From: Mangrovimonas aestuarii
Lineage (GTDB): Bacteria > Bacteroidota > Bacteroidia > Flavobacteriales > Flavobacteriaceae
Assembly: GCF_028767185.1 (NCBI RefSeq)
Contig: NZ_JARACK010000001.1
Location: forward strand, 520,755-584,754
Direction: 5' to 3'
DNA length: 64,000 nt
Shown piece after piece: positions 41,233 through 52,016 of this stretch. A program made the translations under genes and the position numbers. Under the pieces are notes generated by a model. The model worked only from the letters and a program-made list of their open reading frames with translations, had not been told where the DNA came from and ran no database searches. Position 1 is the first letter of the stretch. Every line of letters starts with the position of its first letter.

Positions 41233-44200
41233 CTAATGTTTTTTAATGTACAGCTTAGTATTGATGTCATCGAAAACAATATCGATACCGCTGTCAAGTT
41301 GATCCATTATTTCAAGATCGGCGGTCAGTGTTTCTGCTTTTATGTATTCTAAATTAGAATCAACAGCCTTTACGACTTGATCGTCTTTTTGGAGTTTAAT
41401 ATCTATTCTATCGGTTACCTCAAATCCTGAGTCTTTCCTTAAGTTTTGTATCCTGTTAACAAGCTCTCTTGCTATTCCTTCTCTTCTTAAATCATCTGTG
41501 ATCGTAATATCGAGAGCAACTGTTAAAGCTCCTTCATTGGCCACTAACCAGCCTTCTATATCCTGCGATGTAATCTCTACATCCTCTAGTTCTAAAGTAA
41601 TATATTTTCCGCTAATTTCAACGTCTAAGGCTCCATTTTGTTCGATTTTTTTGATATCGGTTGCGGTAAAATTCCTTATTTCATTGGCAATCAATTTCAT
41701 GTCCTTACCAAATCTAGGCCCTAAAGTTTTGAAATTTGGCTTAATTTGTTTAACAAGAATGTCTGATGCGTCTTCCAAAAGTTCAATTTCCTTCACGTTT
41801 ACCTCGTGTTTGATTAAATCTGACACAGCAACGATTTCCTCTTTTTGAGTAGTGTTGTCTATAGGAATCATAATCTTTTGTAATGGCTGACGTACTTTAA
41901 TCTTCTCTTTAGCTCTTAACGATAACACCAAAGAAGATATTTTCTGTGCACGTTCCATTTTACGCTCCAAAGCCTTGTCTATAAATGCTTCATTATACTT
42001 TGGAAACTCGGCCAAATGTACACTCTCAAAGTTTTCTTTTTGTGCTACAGATGTTAAGTCTCTGTAAAGCTTATCCATAAAGAATGGAGCAATTGGCGCG
42101 CCAAGTTTCGCTATTGTTAACATACAGGTATACAACGTTTGGTACGCCGAAATCTTATCCTTTTGGTAATCACCTTTCCAGAAACGTCTTCTGCTTAAAC
42201 GAACATACCAGTTACTTAAATACTCCTGGGTAAACTCAGATATATCTCTTGCCGCTCTAGTTGGCTCGTAATTGGCAAAATATTCATCAACCTTTTTTAT
42301 CAAGGTATTTAATTCTGAAAGAATCCAACGATCCAATTCAGGACGTTCTTCCATCGGGATTTCAGCTTCCGAATAATTGAAATTATCCAAATTGGTATAA
42401 AGAGCAAAGAACGAATAGGTATTGTAAAGAGTTCCAAAGAACTTACGTTTCACTTCATCTATTCCCTCAACGTCAAACTTAAGGTTATCCCATGGGTTTG
42501 CGTTACTGATCATGTACCAACGTGTCGCATCAGGACCATAAGTAGCCAAGGTATCAAAAGGATCTGTGGCATTACCCAAACGTTTAGACATTTTCTGCCC
42601 GTTTTTATCCAATACCAATCCGTTGGAAACAACATTTTTATACGCTACAGAATCGAATACCATAGTTCCGATAGCATGCAAAGTGTAGAACCATCCACGA
42701 GTTTGATCTACTCCTTCTGCTATAAAATCGGCTGGGAAACTCTTCCCTTCATCAATCAGTTCTTTATTTTCAAACGGATAGTGCCACTGTGCATAAGGCA
42801 TACTTCCCGAATCGAACCACACATCTATTAAGTCACTTTCACGCTTCATAGGCTTTCCAGACGGCGACACTAGAGTAATGCCATCAACCACATTCTTGTG
42901 CAAGTCGATTTTATCGTAGTTATCCTCACTCATGTTACCCACTTCAAAATCAGCAAAAATATCGGCTTGCATTACACCAGCATCAACAGCTTTTTGCATT
43001 TCTGTCTTAAGCTCTTCAACCGATCCTATACAAATTACTTCACTACCATCTTCTGTTCTCCAGATAGGCAGTGGGATTCCCCAATATCTTGATCGAGATA
43101 GGTTCCAGTCGTTGGCATTTGCCAACCAGTTGCCAAAGCGTCCTTCACCTGTAGCTTTAGGCTTCCAGTTAATGGTTTGGTTCAATTCGTGCATACGCTC
43201 CTTAACATCGGTAACCTTGATAAACCAAGAATCCAATGGGTAGTAAAGGATTGGCTTATCAGTTCTCCAACAGTTAGGGTAACTGTGCTTGTATTTTTCA
43301 ACCTTAAATGCTTTATTTTCTTCTTTTAGTTGGATAGCCAATTCAACATCAACAGATTTCTCTGGAGCTTCACCATCGTTATAATACTCTTTCTTTACAT
43401 ATTTACCAGCGTACTCACCCATTTCTGAACGAAAACGCCCTTGTAAATCTACTAGAGGAACAAGATTTCCATTCTCATCTTTCACCAACATTGGCGGCAC
43501 TTCTGGTGTAGCTTGTTTGGCTACCAAGGCATCGTCTGCACCAAAAGTAGGCGCTGTGTGAACAATACCGGTACCATCTTCGGTAGTTACGAAATCCCCA
43601 GAAATTACTCTAAAGGCATTTTCAGGATTTTCAAACGGTTGTGCAAATGGTAACAACTGTTCATAACGGATACCAACTAAATCCGCTCCTTTAAATTCAT
43701 TAGCAACTAAAAAAGGGATTTTTTTATCCCCTTGTGAGTATGCCTCTAACTCAGAACGGTCTTCAGCTTTTATGAATTTACCAGAAAACTGACTTCCCAC
43801 TAAGTTTTTGGCCAAAACAACTTTTATTGGCTCAAACGTATATTGGTTAAAACTTTCAACCAAAACGTAGTTGATTTTTGGACCAACAGTCAATGCCGTG
43901 TTACTAGGTAAAGTCCAAGGTGTAGTTGTCCAAGCCAAGAAATGGATATCCCCAAGGTTTTGAAGAAACTCCGGTAATGTTTCTCTAACAGCTTTAAACT
44001 GTGCCACCACAGTAGTATCGGTTACATCTTGATACGTCCCTGGTTGGTTTAACTCGTGGGAACTTAAACCAGTTCCCGCTTTTGGAGAGTATGGCTGAAT
44101 GGTGTAACCTTTATATAACAAATCCTTATCGTAAATCTTCTTAAGCAACCACCAAACACTTTCCATGTATTTAGGCTCGTAGGTGATGTATGGGTCTTCC

Positions 44201-44637
44201 ATATCTACCCAGTATCCCATCTTCTCCGTTAGGTTATTCCATACATCAGTATAACGCATTACTGCCTTTTTACAAGCTTCGTTATACTCCTCTACGGTAA
44301 TGGTTTTACCAATATCTTCTTTGGTAATACCCAATTCCTTTTCTACACCTAACTCTACCGGCAGACCATGAGTATCCCATCCTGCTTTACGCTTAACCTG
44401 ATACCCTTTTTGGGTTTTATAGCGACAGAAAATATCTTTAATGGCACGTGCCATTACGTGGTGAATCCCAGGTAATCCATTAGCTGAAGGTGGCCCTTCA
44501 AAAAACACAAACGGTTCGTTGCCCTCACGGGTAGAAACACTTTTTTCGAAGATATTATTCTCTTGCCAATAGTTTAGAATTTCTTCGGCCACTACTGGTA
44601 GGTTAAGTCCTTTGTATTCAGGAAATCGCATACTCAT
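41233..44637 (-). CDS. ileS: Isoleucine-tRNA ligase
   Basis: 1134 aa class I synthetase with editing domain. The HIGH-equivalent reads HHVM (residues 59-62, in GLPGIHHVMARAIKD), as in the eukaryote-like/Bacteroidota subtype, and KMSKR appears near residue 683 in DKNGQKMSKRLGN. The CP1 editing domain contains FLAWTTTPWTLPSNT. A C-terminal anticodon-binding extension follows. The long form of about 1130 aa is the type often less sensitive to mupirocin, which is an inference from family knowledge. A second ATG two codons in is possible. Confidence 0.97.
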   Translation of the reverse strand: MSMRFPEYKGLNLPVVAEEILNYWQENNIFEKSVSTREGNEPFVFFEGPPSANGLPGIHHVMARAIKDIFCRYKTQKGYQVKRKAGWDTHGLPVELGVEKELGITKEDIGKTITVEEYNEACKKAVMRYTDVWNNLTEKMGYWVDMEDPYITYEPKYMESVWWLLKKIYDKDLLYKGYTIQPYSPKAGTGLSSHELNQPGTYQDVTDTTVVAQFKAVRETLPEFLQNLGDIHFLAWTTTPWTLPSNTALTVGPKINYVLVESFNQYTFEPIKVVLAKNLVGSQFSGKFIKAEDRSELEAYSQGDKKIPFLVANEFKGADLVGIRYEQLLPFAQPFENPENAFRVISGDFVTTEDGTGIVHTAPTFGADDALVAKQATPEVPPMLVKDENGNLVPLVDLQGRFRSEMGEYAGKYVKKEYYNDGEAPEKSVDVELAIQLKEENKAFKVEKYKHSYPNCWRTDKPILYYPLDSWFIKVTDVKERMHELNQTINWKPKATGEGRFGNWLANANDWNLSRSRYWGIPLPIWRTEDGSEVICIGSVEELKTEMQKAVDAGVMQADIFADFEVGNMSEDNYDKIDLHKNVVDGITLVSPSGKPMKRESDLIDVWFDSGSMPYAQWHYPFENKELIDEGKSFPADFIAEGVDQTRGWFYTLHAIGTMVFDSVAYKNVVSNGLVLDKNGQKMSKRLGNATDPFDTLATYGPDATRWYMISNANPWDNLKFDVEGIDEVKRKFFGTLYNTYSFFALYTNLDNFNYSEAEIPMEERPELDRWILSELNTLIKKVDEYFANYEPTRAARDISEFTQEYLSNWYVRLSRRRFWKGDYQKDKISAYQTLYTCMLTIAKLGAPIAPFFMDKLYRDLTSVAQKENFESVHLAEFPKYNEAFIDKALERKMERAQKISSLVLSLRAKEKIKVRQPLQKIMIPIDNTTQKEEIVAVSDLIKHEVNVKEIELLEDASDILVKQIKPNFKTLGPRFGKDMKLIANEIRNFTATDIKKIEQNGALDVEISGKYITLELEDVEITSQDIEGWLVANEGALTVALDITITDDLRREGIARELVNRIQNLRKDSGFEVTDRIDIKLQKDDQVVKAVDSNLEYIKAETLTADLEIMDQLDSGIDIVFDDINTKLYIKKH

Positions 44638-44775
44638 AATATTAGTCGTTCCAATAAGTTTGCGAAATTAATGATTTTTAAAGAAATAGTAGTTGTGTAC
44701 TGGGGATTTGTTAATTAGTTAACAGTCAATACTACATAGAATACTCTATGCAAAGAAATCTTTTGATGATTTTAC

Positions 44776-45255
44776 TTAAAATGTAATATACTTCCTCATG
44801 AGATAATTATTAATTTCCACACCATCCCTAATATTGATATTCTCAAGGACTACTTCAAATCCTTTTTTCTCAAAAAATGGTTGAGCTGTTTTACTAACAT
44901 CTGAAGTTAATGTTTTGGTCTTAAAACGTTTACTTTCCGATTCTAAGTCACTATAAATACAATTGGCTACACCTTTACCTTGATAATCTTTATGCACATA
45001 CATAAAATCGATATAATTCCCGTCTTTTAAAGAACCAAAACCAGCGATAACACCATTGATTTCAGCGACAATAAAATACTGCTCAGAAATAGCCTGAGTC
45101 CATCTTGAGGTATTCTTAACTGAAGCTGTCCAAACCCTAATTTGCTCAGAACCATAGTCTGACTTGCATGTTTGTTTTATAGTATCAACAAATAGCTCGT
45201 GAAGTTCGTTCATATCATTAAGAGTAGCCCTTCTAAGTATAATTTTATTAGTCAT
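44776..45255 (-). CDS. GNAT-family N-acetyltransferase
   Basis: 159 aa. The acetyl-CoA-binding motif A is clear: IDFMYVHKDYQGKGVANCIYSDL (Q/R-x-x-G-x-G/A reads QGKGVA). The order of strands (IILRRATLNDMNELHELFVD first, then motif A, then AQPFFEKKGFEVV) is typical of GNAT. Single-domain length. The acceptor substrate is unknown. It stands alone between ileS and the ATP synthase genes. Confidence 0.9.
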   Translation of the reverse strand: MTNKIILRRATLNDMNELHELFVDTIKQTCKSDYGSEQIRVWTASVKNTSRWTQAISEQYFIVAEINGVIAGFGSLKDGNYIDFMYVHKDYQGKGVANCIYSDLESESKRFKTKTLTSDVSKTAQPFFEKKGFEVVLENINIRDGVEINNYLMRKYITF

Positions 45256-45301
45256 AGAAAAACAAATATCGTGTACAGTAAATTACAAAATAAGACAAAC
45301 A

Positions 45302-45335
45302 AAAAAACGCGAAGTATTGCTACTTCGCGTTTTTT
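45302..45335. terminator. Bidirectional terminator between atpC and the GNAT gene
   Basis: Perfect 15-bp inverted repeat, AAAAAACGCGAAGTA / TACTTCGCGTTTTTT with a 4-base loop, 20 bases after the atpC stop, with T-runs in both directions. It serves atpDC leftward transcription. Confidence 0.85.
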
Positions 45336-45354
45336 ATTATGAACAAAACTTGAC

Positions 45355-45630
45355 TTAGTCAGCCAAAATAATAACTTTATTGTCCTTCATCTCAAGCGTC
45401 CCAGAACTTATGGCCAAAAGGGTTACATTACCTTCTTTTCTAAACTTATCCTGAACAGCTTCATCCAATTGAACGTTACCATGAATCTTAATGTATCCTG
45501 CTTTTAGGATAGACACTATAGGCGCGTGGTTATTCAACATTTCGAACTCACCATTAACGCCAGGTACAGCTATTGAGGTTACTGCCCCGCTGAACAAAGT
45601 TGCTTCTGGTGATACTATTTCTAATTGCAT
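45355..45630 (-). CDS. atpC: ATP synthase F1 subunit epsilon (short form)
   Basis: 91 aa. The N-terminal beta-sandwich of subunit epsilon is complete (MQLEIVSPEATLFSGAVTSI, VPGVNGEFEMLNNHAPIVSI). The about 45-residue C-terminal helical hairpin present in E. coli (total 139 aa) is absent. That helix provides inhibition of ATP hydrolysis, so the short form cannot lock the rotor that way. 50 bp downstream of atpD. Confidence 0.93.
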   Translation of the reverse strand: MQLEIVSPEATLFSGAVTSIAVPGVNGEFEMLNNHAPIVSILKAGYIKIHGNVQLDEAVQDKFRKEGNVTLLAISSGTLEMKDNKVIILAD

Positions 45631-45651
45631 AGTGTTTTCAGTTAAAAATTA

Positions 45652-45671
45652 ACAATTGACAATTGACAATT
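45652..45671. repeat. Tandem ACAATTG repeat between atpD and atpC
   Basis: Two full ACAATTG copies plus ACAATT in direct tandem in the 50-bp gap between the two genes. Short AT-rich repeats like this are common in Flavobacteriaceae gaps. No function is evident. Confidence 0.5.
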
Positions 45672-45680
45672 ATTAATCGA

Positions 45681-47192
<1,512 letters not shown>

Positions 47193-47251
47193 TTAATATG
47201 TTTAATATTATGCTATTTAATTGAAAGAAAACACTTTTGGTTTTCGCGCTG

Positions 47252-47259
47252 CAAAGATA
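47252..47259 (-). promoter_or_regulatory. Promoter -7 box for atpDC
   Basis: TATCTTTG on the minus strand fits TAnnTTTG exactly, 62 bases before the atpD ATG. Confidence 0.5.
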
Positions 47260-47310
47260 TATGTTTTAATTTAAAATAAAACAGCTTTTTCAAAGCTTTT
47301 TTGGATATAA

Positions 47311-47339
47311 AAAAACACCTCCAATCTGAAGGTGTTTTT
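47311..47339 (-). terminator. Terminator of the SGNH hydrolase gene
   Basis: Perfect 10-bp stem AAAAACACCT / AGGTGTTTTT with a 9-base loop, 22 bases past the stop of the minus-strand lipoprotein gene; T-run on that strand. Confidence 0.8.
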
Positions 47340-47360
47340 ATCAATGATATTAATTGTAAG

Positions 47361-48983
47361 TTATTGTAACAATGGCGAATAGTTTGTTGGATAATCTCCT
47401 ACATCAACCAAGTTACCAGATTCTTCAAAGTTGGAACCATAAGTCAAATCAATAGCTCTCATAAACTCGTTTGCAATTAGCGCATACCCTCTTGCTGTAG
47501 GGTGTACACCATCTACTGAAAATGCACCTCCTGTAACTAAATCCGATGTCAAGATAAAATTATTAGCAGGTATTCCTCCATTAGCCAACTGATTCAATAA
47601 AGCATGTGTATCAACGTAAGCCAAACCAGCTTGAGCTGCCGCAGTTTCTAATGTTGAATTAAACATAGATGTTGCAGATGCTATTTCGTCTTGTTCAGAA
47701 GGTATTAGCACCCATTTATCTGCTAACGGTAAAGTAATTCCTTCTACAGAAAACTGACCGGCCAAATCCTGAGGTAAACCTTGAGACATTAAAAAGCCTA
47801 CATAATCAGTATTAACCGTGCCTATAATTTGACTGCTAGTTAAAACCAACAAATCCTCTTCTGTAGCCTGACGTGTTTGCCCATATGTTACCCCTAACAG
47901 GTTAGCAACCGCCGGGGCAGCCTCTGCTGGCAACCCAAATTGTTCTATGAAGGCAGGAAACGTTGGACTCGCATTTAAAGCTCCTGTTATTTGAGCTGCT
48001 ATATCAGTCAGGCTTTCATCTATAATAACTACTGCACTAGCCTCATCAGCAGAAAAAATAACTGTTCGCTCTGGAGCTCCTAATGCAACATAAACTTGGT
48101 TTAGCGCTCCAAAAATCATATTCAAAGTTGGAATTTGAGGACCAAACTGTGGGTTAGAAGGATCTAATGGATTGTGAGGAACTGTATTTAAGTTTGCTAT
48201 GGTAGTTACATCTGGAATATTAGCAACTACTCCTTTAGCTCCAGTCGAAGCCAATGCTGTTACCAATGTAGTCACTGCAGTATCAAAAAGAGCCTGATCT
48301 GTTATTGGATCGTAATTACTTGAATCTGGATTACTCTCTCCACCAGAAAGCGCATACCCTAGGACATCATTTTCCCCTGGCCAAAGTGTAAAAAAGGTAG
48401 GATTTTGAACCATTGCCAATTCCAATACCGAAGCATCTGGTGTACTTCCTGTCATCCTAACAAAGTATGGATTCGCAAGGCCTGCTTGAAGATTTGCAAT
48501 ATTCCCATAGCCATTTGCAAGCAAGTGATAACTCTTTGCTCCTGGTACACCAAGATTATTAAAAGGCCCCGAAGGGTTGTTTAAGGCTATATCTGTTGAA
48601 ACTGTAACAGGACCTATAACGGACTCTAAAGAAGTTGGTCCAGAACCATCAAAAACCAATCTTGGATCTTGAATTCTAGTACCTGCCACTGCAAGCCCTC
48701 CATAATTATCGTTCATAAGTGGCTGAACAAAATTTCCACCGCCAGCTAATGCAAACTGCTGTGATAAAATATTTGGCAAAGAGTTCTGTTGAGACGCTAT
48801 AAAAAGCCCTCCATCAGTAAATCCTGCTGTTAAAGAATTCCCCAAAGACACGTAATTAGAAAAGTCAGCTTCTCCAGCCGTAAGCTCTGGTAAATTGTTA
48901 CCTGAAGATGTTGAATCGTCATCGCTATCACAGGCCGTTAAACCTAAAGCTAGAAACGCCATCCATATATATTTTGTTTTCAT
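47361..48983 (-). CDS. SGNH/GDSL-hydrolase lipoprotein
   Basis: 540 aa lipoprotein (C18 in ALGLTAC, then DSDDDSTSSG tether). SGNH blocks are present: nucleophile S50 in YVSLGNSLTAGF (block I), WPGENDVLGY (block III, G-x-N-D) and DGVHPTARGYALIA (block V, D-x-x-H). The unusually long chain holds a large insert (about 180-440). It lies 27 bp downstream of the TonB-dependent receptor, so it probably deacylates or deacetylates a compound that the receptor imports. The substrate is unknown. The operon ends in a strong hairpin. Confidence 0.9.
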   Translation of the reverse strand: MKTKYIWMAFLALGLTACDSDDDSTSSGNNLPELTAGEADFSNYVSLGNSLTAGFTDGGLFIASQQNSLPNILSQQFALAGGGNFVQPLMNDNYGGLAVAGTRIQDPRLVFDGSGPTSLESVIGPVTVSTDIALNNPSGPFNNLGVPGAKSYHLLANGYGNIANLQAGLANPYFVRMTGSTPDASVLELAMVQNPTFFTLWPGENDVLGYALSGGESNPDSSNYDPITDQALFDTAVTTLVTALASTGAKGVVANIPDVTTIANLNTVPHNPLDPSNPQFGPQIPTLNMIFGALNQVYVALGAPERTVIFSADEASAVVIIDESLTDIAAQITGALNASPTFPAFIEQFGLPAEAAPAVANLLGVTYGQTRQATEEDLLVLTSSQIIGTVNTDYVGFLMSQGLPQDLAGQFSVEGITLPLADKWVLIPSEQDEIASATSMFNSTLETAAAQAGLAYVDTHALLNQLANGGIPANNFILTSDLVTGGAFSVDGVHPTARGYALIANEFMRAIDLTYGSNFEESGNLVDVGDYPTNYSPLLQ

Positions 48984-49010
48984 ATTGAATTCAGTTTTTA
49001 GTTGCAGCTA

Positions 49011-51782
49011 TTATAAGTTATTGATTGTCCATGACAGATAGTACTGAGACCCTATATAACCTGTTCCTATCGCTGTATAATATTCATTACCAATCAGATT
49101 AGTCCCTCCCAATTTAAACGTAGATTTTAACTTTGGGAACTTGTAATTAATTTGGGCATCTAATGTATGGTATGAAGGAATATTTCCGTCTGCAAAGGAA
49201 GCTTCCCAATAGTAAGCGTCACTCCATCTCCATGCCACATTAAACCCAAAGTTGGTAAACAGGTTATTGTTTCCAAAAACAACTTTCACTTTATTTTCTG
49301 GGGTATTGAAGCTGGTCTCAAAATCTGTATTTGCCTTTTCGTTGTAATCTAATTTTGCATAAGTATAGTTTGCTATCAAATCATAGTCACCAAATACTTT
49401 TGTTGAAACTTCTAATGCAGCTCCGTAGGAATTTACTTTTACATCTGAATTCGTGTAGGTTTGATATACTTGATAATCCCCATTTGCAATTGCTGCTACT
49501 GCCAATGGAGTTCCATCAGGCAATGTTTCCTGCAATGCTACATCACCATAAAATGGAGAAATTACGTTTTCGTTTGCCAAGAAATCTTTATAACTATTGT
49601 AATAAGCACTAAAATCTAAAGTAAGATTTTCTTTTAACTTACCTCTATATCCTACTTCAAAAGAAGTAACTTGTTCTGGATCACAATAGTTTGAATTTGC
49701 GACACTTAAATCCGCCGGGTTTTGTGACTCAGCAAATCCTTGTACTGAATTAGCAAAAAATGAATTTTCATAAGCACCAACACCAGAAACATCTAAACTA
49801 GACTGACCAACAATAGCCGCCCCTTGAGGACTCAACGAGTAATTACGCACATCTCGCTCTGGGTTGTCATTCGCTCCTCCAACAAGGATAGCGCGCCCAA
49901 CGTCAAGACCGATGTATAGGTCCTGAGTGGTTGGATTTCTAAATCCCGTTTGGAAAGAGGCTCGGATATTATGATCCTGATTTAGTGTTAAACCTGCTGA
50001 AAGCCTTGGGGAGAAGAAACCATCGAACAACTCCGATTTATCGTAACGAACAGAACCTGTTAATTTAAGCATGAGATCCTCGCTAAACTCCAATGTCTTT
50101 TGTCCTTGAGTATAGAACCCTAGTTCAGAATAATCAATAGGCCCATCATAATCAGTATAAATAGTCCCAAAAGAATTCAAACGGTATCTTCTATAAGATC
50201 CACCTAATTGAATTTCTACCACATCCCACAGATGACCAAAGTTATAATTGGCATCGGCATGATAGATTCTAGAATTATCTTGGAATTTTGACCCAGAAGT
50301 CAAATCTGGCTCACTAGTAACCTGATTAAATGCTTGTTTAAATTCTGAAGAACCTGGTTCATACCTACCACTCTCTGCCTGTGCTCGGGCTGCAGCATGC
50401 GCTTCTGACTCTGTAGCTCCACTTAAAGTGGCTGCTGCAAATGTTTGAATATACTCTCCAAACCATTGCTCATCGCTTTTCCACTTACGGTTAATATTAA
50501 TCCCCGTAAACACCATATCATATGAATCTCCCGCCTTATCTTCAGTCACATAACCTCTCACAAAGAAGTTGTCGTTACGCACCTCTAACTTGTGCTGTTG
50601 TAAAAAGAAACCATCTATGCGGTAGCGGTTAGCTCCTTGATAAATCGTAGACCCGGATCCAATTTTACCTACATAAGCGATTTCAAAATCGTTAGCCCAA
50701 GGGCGGAAATACAACCCCCAATCGGCCTTAATACTTTCTGCTTTATAATCTGTTAAGTCGCGCTCGTTATAACCTGTCCTACTTACCTCAACATCAGGAA
50801 CAATACCCAGACCACCAGAAGCTGCACGAATATTAGTAGATACCTCATCTCCATACACATTTATTCCATCGTAATCTAAATCTGCACGAGTATATCCTCT
50901 TGAAAATTTATCAGCATCGTTTACAGCGTACCAATCTGTACCATTTAAATATCCAAAATTCACTTTAGCAGCAAATTTTTCACTGAACTTAGTTGCCAAT
51001 CTAATCCCGAAATCGGTATATGAATTATCTCCAGCAGCCTCTTGAGACGTTAAGCCTTGTTTAATATAGCCGCTAATACCCTGAACATCGAATGGGCTCT
51101 TGCTTCTCATAAATAAAATCCCGTTAAAAGCATTAGCCCCGTAAAGTGCGGAAGCCGCTCCCGGAAGCAACTCTACACTCTGTACATCTGTCTCGATCAT
51201 TCCCAAAAGGTTACCTAATGGAAAGTTTAGTGCTGGTGCAGAGTTATCCATGCCATCAACCAACTGCATAAAGCGCGTATTGGCAAAAGTGGCAAAACCA
51301 CGAGTGTTAATCGACTTAAACGTAAGGCTGTTTGTATTGATGTCAACACCTTTTAAGTTCTCCAATCCATCGTAAAAATCAGCTGAAGCAGTATTTTTAA
51401 TTTGAGTCAACCCAAAACGCTCTACTGTTACAGGAGATTCAAAAATACGTTCAGGGGTACGAGAAGCTGAAATTACAATTTCATCAAGCTCAGTACCTTC
51501 CTTAAGGATAAATTTAACGTTTTGGTTATTTTGTGTAATTTCCTGTGTTGCCGAATCAAAGCCTACACTACTGGCCTGAATAACAAAAGGTGGCGCTTGA
51601 TCAATGGTTAAGGTGAAGTTCCCATCGAAATCGGTTACCGTTCCCTTAGCCATTCCTACCACAATGATATTGGCCCCTGGAATGGGAAGATCACTATCGT
51701 CCACAACTGTTCCTGTAACCGTTGTTTGGGCAAACGTAAAAGCACAAACAAACAGCAAAACAATAGAAAGGATTGTTCTCAT
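49011..51782 (-). CDS. TonB-dependent outer-membrane receptor with carboxypeptidase-like N-terminal domain
   Basis: 923 aa. Signal peptide (about 1-18, ending TFAQ), CarboxypepD_reg-like domain (about 22-105, VTGTVVDDSDLPIPGANIIV), plug domain (about 115-225, with ISASRTPERIFESPVTVERF and a TonB-box-like stretch), and a 22-strand barrel ending in YLSWTINNL. No SusD partner is nearby; the only companion is the SGNH lipoprotein 27 bp downstream. This points to import of a small ester or acylated nutrient rather than a glycan locus. Confidence 0.93.
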   Translation of the reverse strand: MRTILSIVLLFVCAFTFAQTTVTGTVVDDSDLPIPGANIIVVGMAKGTVTDFDGNFTLTIDQAPPFVIQASSVGFDSATQEITQNNQNVKFILKEGTELDEIVISASRTPERIFESPVTVERFGLTQIKNTASADFYDGLENLKGVDINTNSLTFKSINTRGFATFANTRFMQLVDGMDNSAPALNFPLGNLLGMIETDVQSVELLPGAASALYGANAFNGILFMRSKSPFDVQGISGYIKQGLTSQEAAGDNSYTDFGIRLATKFSEKFAAKVNFGYLNGTDWYAVNDADKFSRGYTRADLDYDGINVYGDEVSTNIRAASGGLGIVPDVEVSRTGYNERDLTDYKAESIKADWGLYFRPWANDFEIAYVGKIGSGSTIYQGANRYRIDGFFLQQHKLEVRNDNFFVRGYVTEDKAGDSYDMVFTGININRKWKSDEQWFGEYIQTFAAATLSGATESEAHAAARAQAESGRYEPGSSEFKQAFNQVTSEPDLTSGSKFQDNSRIYHADANYNFGHLWDVVEIQLGGSYRRYRLNSFGTIYTDYDGPIDYSELGFYTQGQKTLEFSEDLMLKLTGSVRYDKSELFDGFFSPRLSAGLTLNQDHNIRASFQTGFRNPTTQDLYIGLDVGRAILVGGANDNPERDVRNYSLSPQGAAIVGQSSLDVSGVGAYENSFFANSVQGFAESQNPADLSVANSNYCDPEQVTSFEVGYRGKLKENLTLDFSAYYNSYKDFLANENVISPFYGDVALQETLPDGTPLAVAAIANGDYQVYQTYTNSDVKVNSYGAALEVSTKVFGDYDLIANYTYAKLDYNEKANTDFETSFNTPENKVKVVFGNNNLFTNFGFNVAWRWSDAYYWEASFADGNIPSYHTLDAQINYKFPKLKSTFKLGGTNLIGNEYYTAIGTGYIGSQYYLSWTINNL

Positions 51783-51969
51783 TTTGAAGATTTAGTTAGT
51801 TGGTTTAATATTAGCCAATATACGTTTTTTAACGAAATTCCTAAAAAAACCATTGGTTTTTCAAGCTTTTTTTTCAAAAACAAAAAGATTTACACTTAAA
51901 ACGATGTATTTCAAGACCTACTAACGGCATCTAATATGCGCTTTATACTTTCACTATAAAAACAAAAAA

Positions 51970-51994
51970 AGCCCTTGTAGAAACTACAAGGGCT
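51970..51994 (-). terminator. Terminator of the glmS operon
   Basis: Perfect 11-bp stem AGCCCTTGTAG / CTACAAGGGCT with a 3-base loop and a seven-base T-run on the minus strand, 22 bases past the glmS stop. Confidence 0.88.
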
Positions 51995-52016
51995 CAGATA
52001 GCATAATATGGTATAA

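Noticed and set aside
45652..45671. CRISPR-like or regulatory repeat between atpD and atpC
   Set aside because: Only two full 7-mers with no spacers; typical AT-rich gap sequence.
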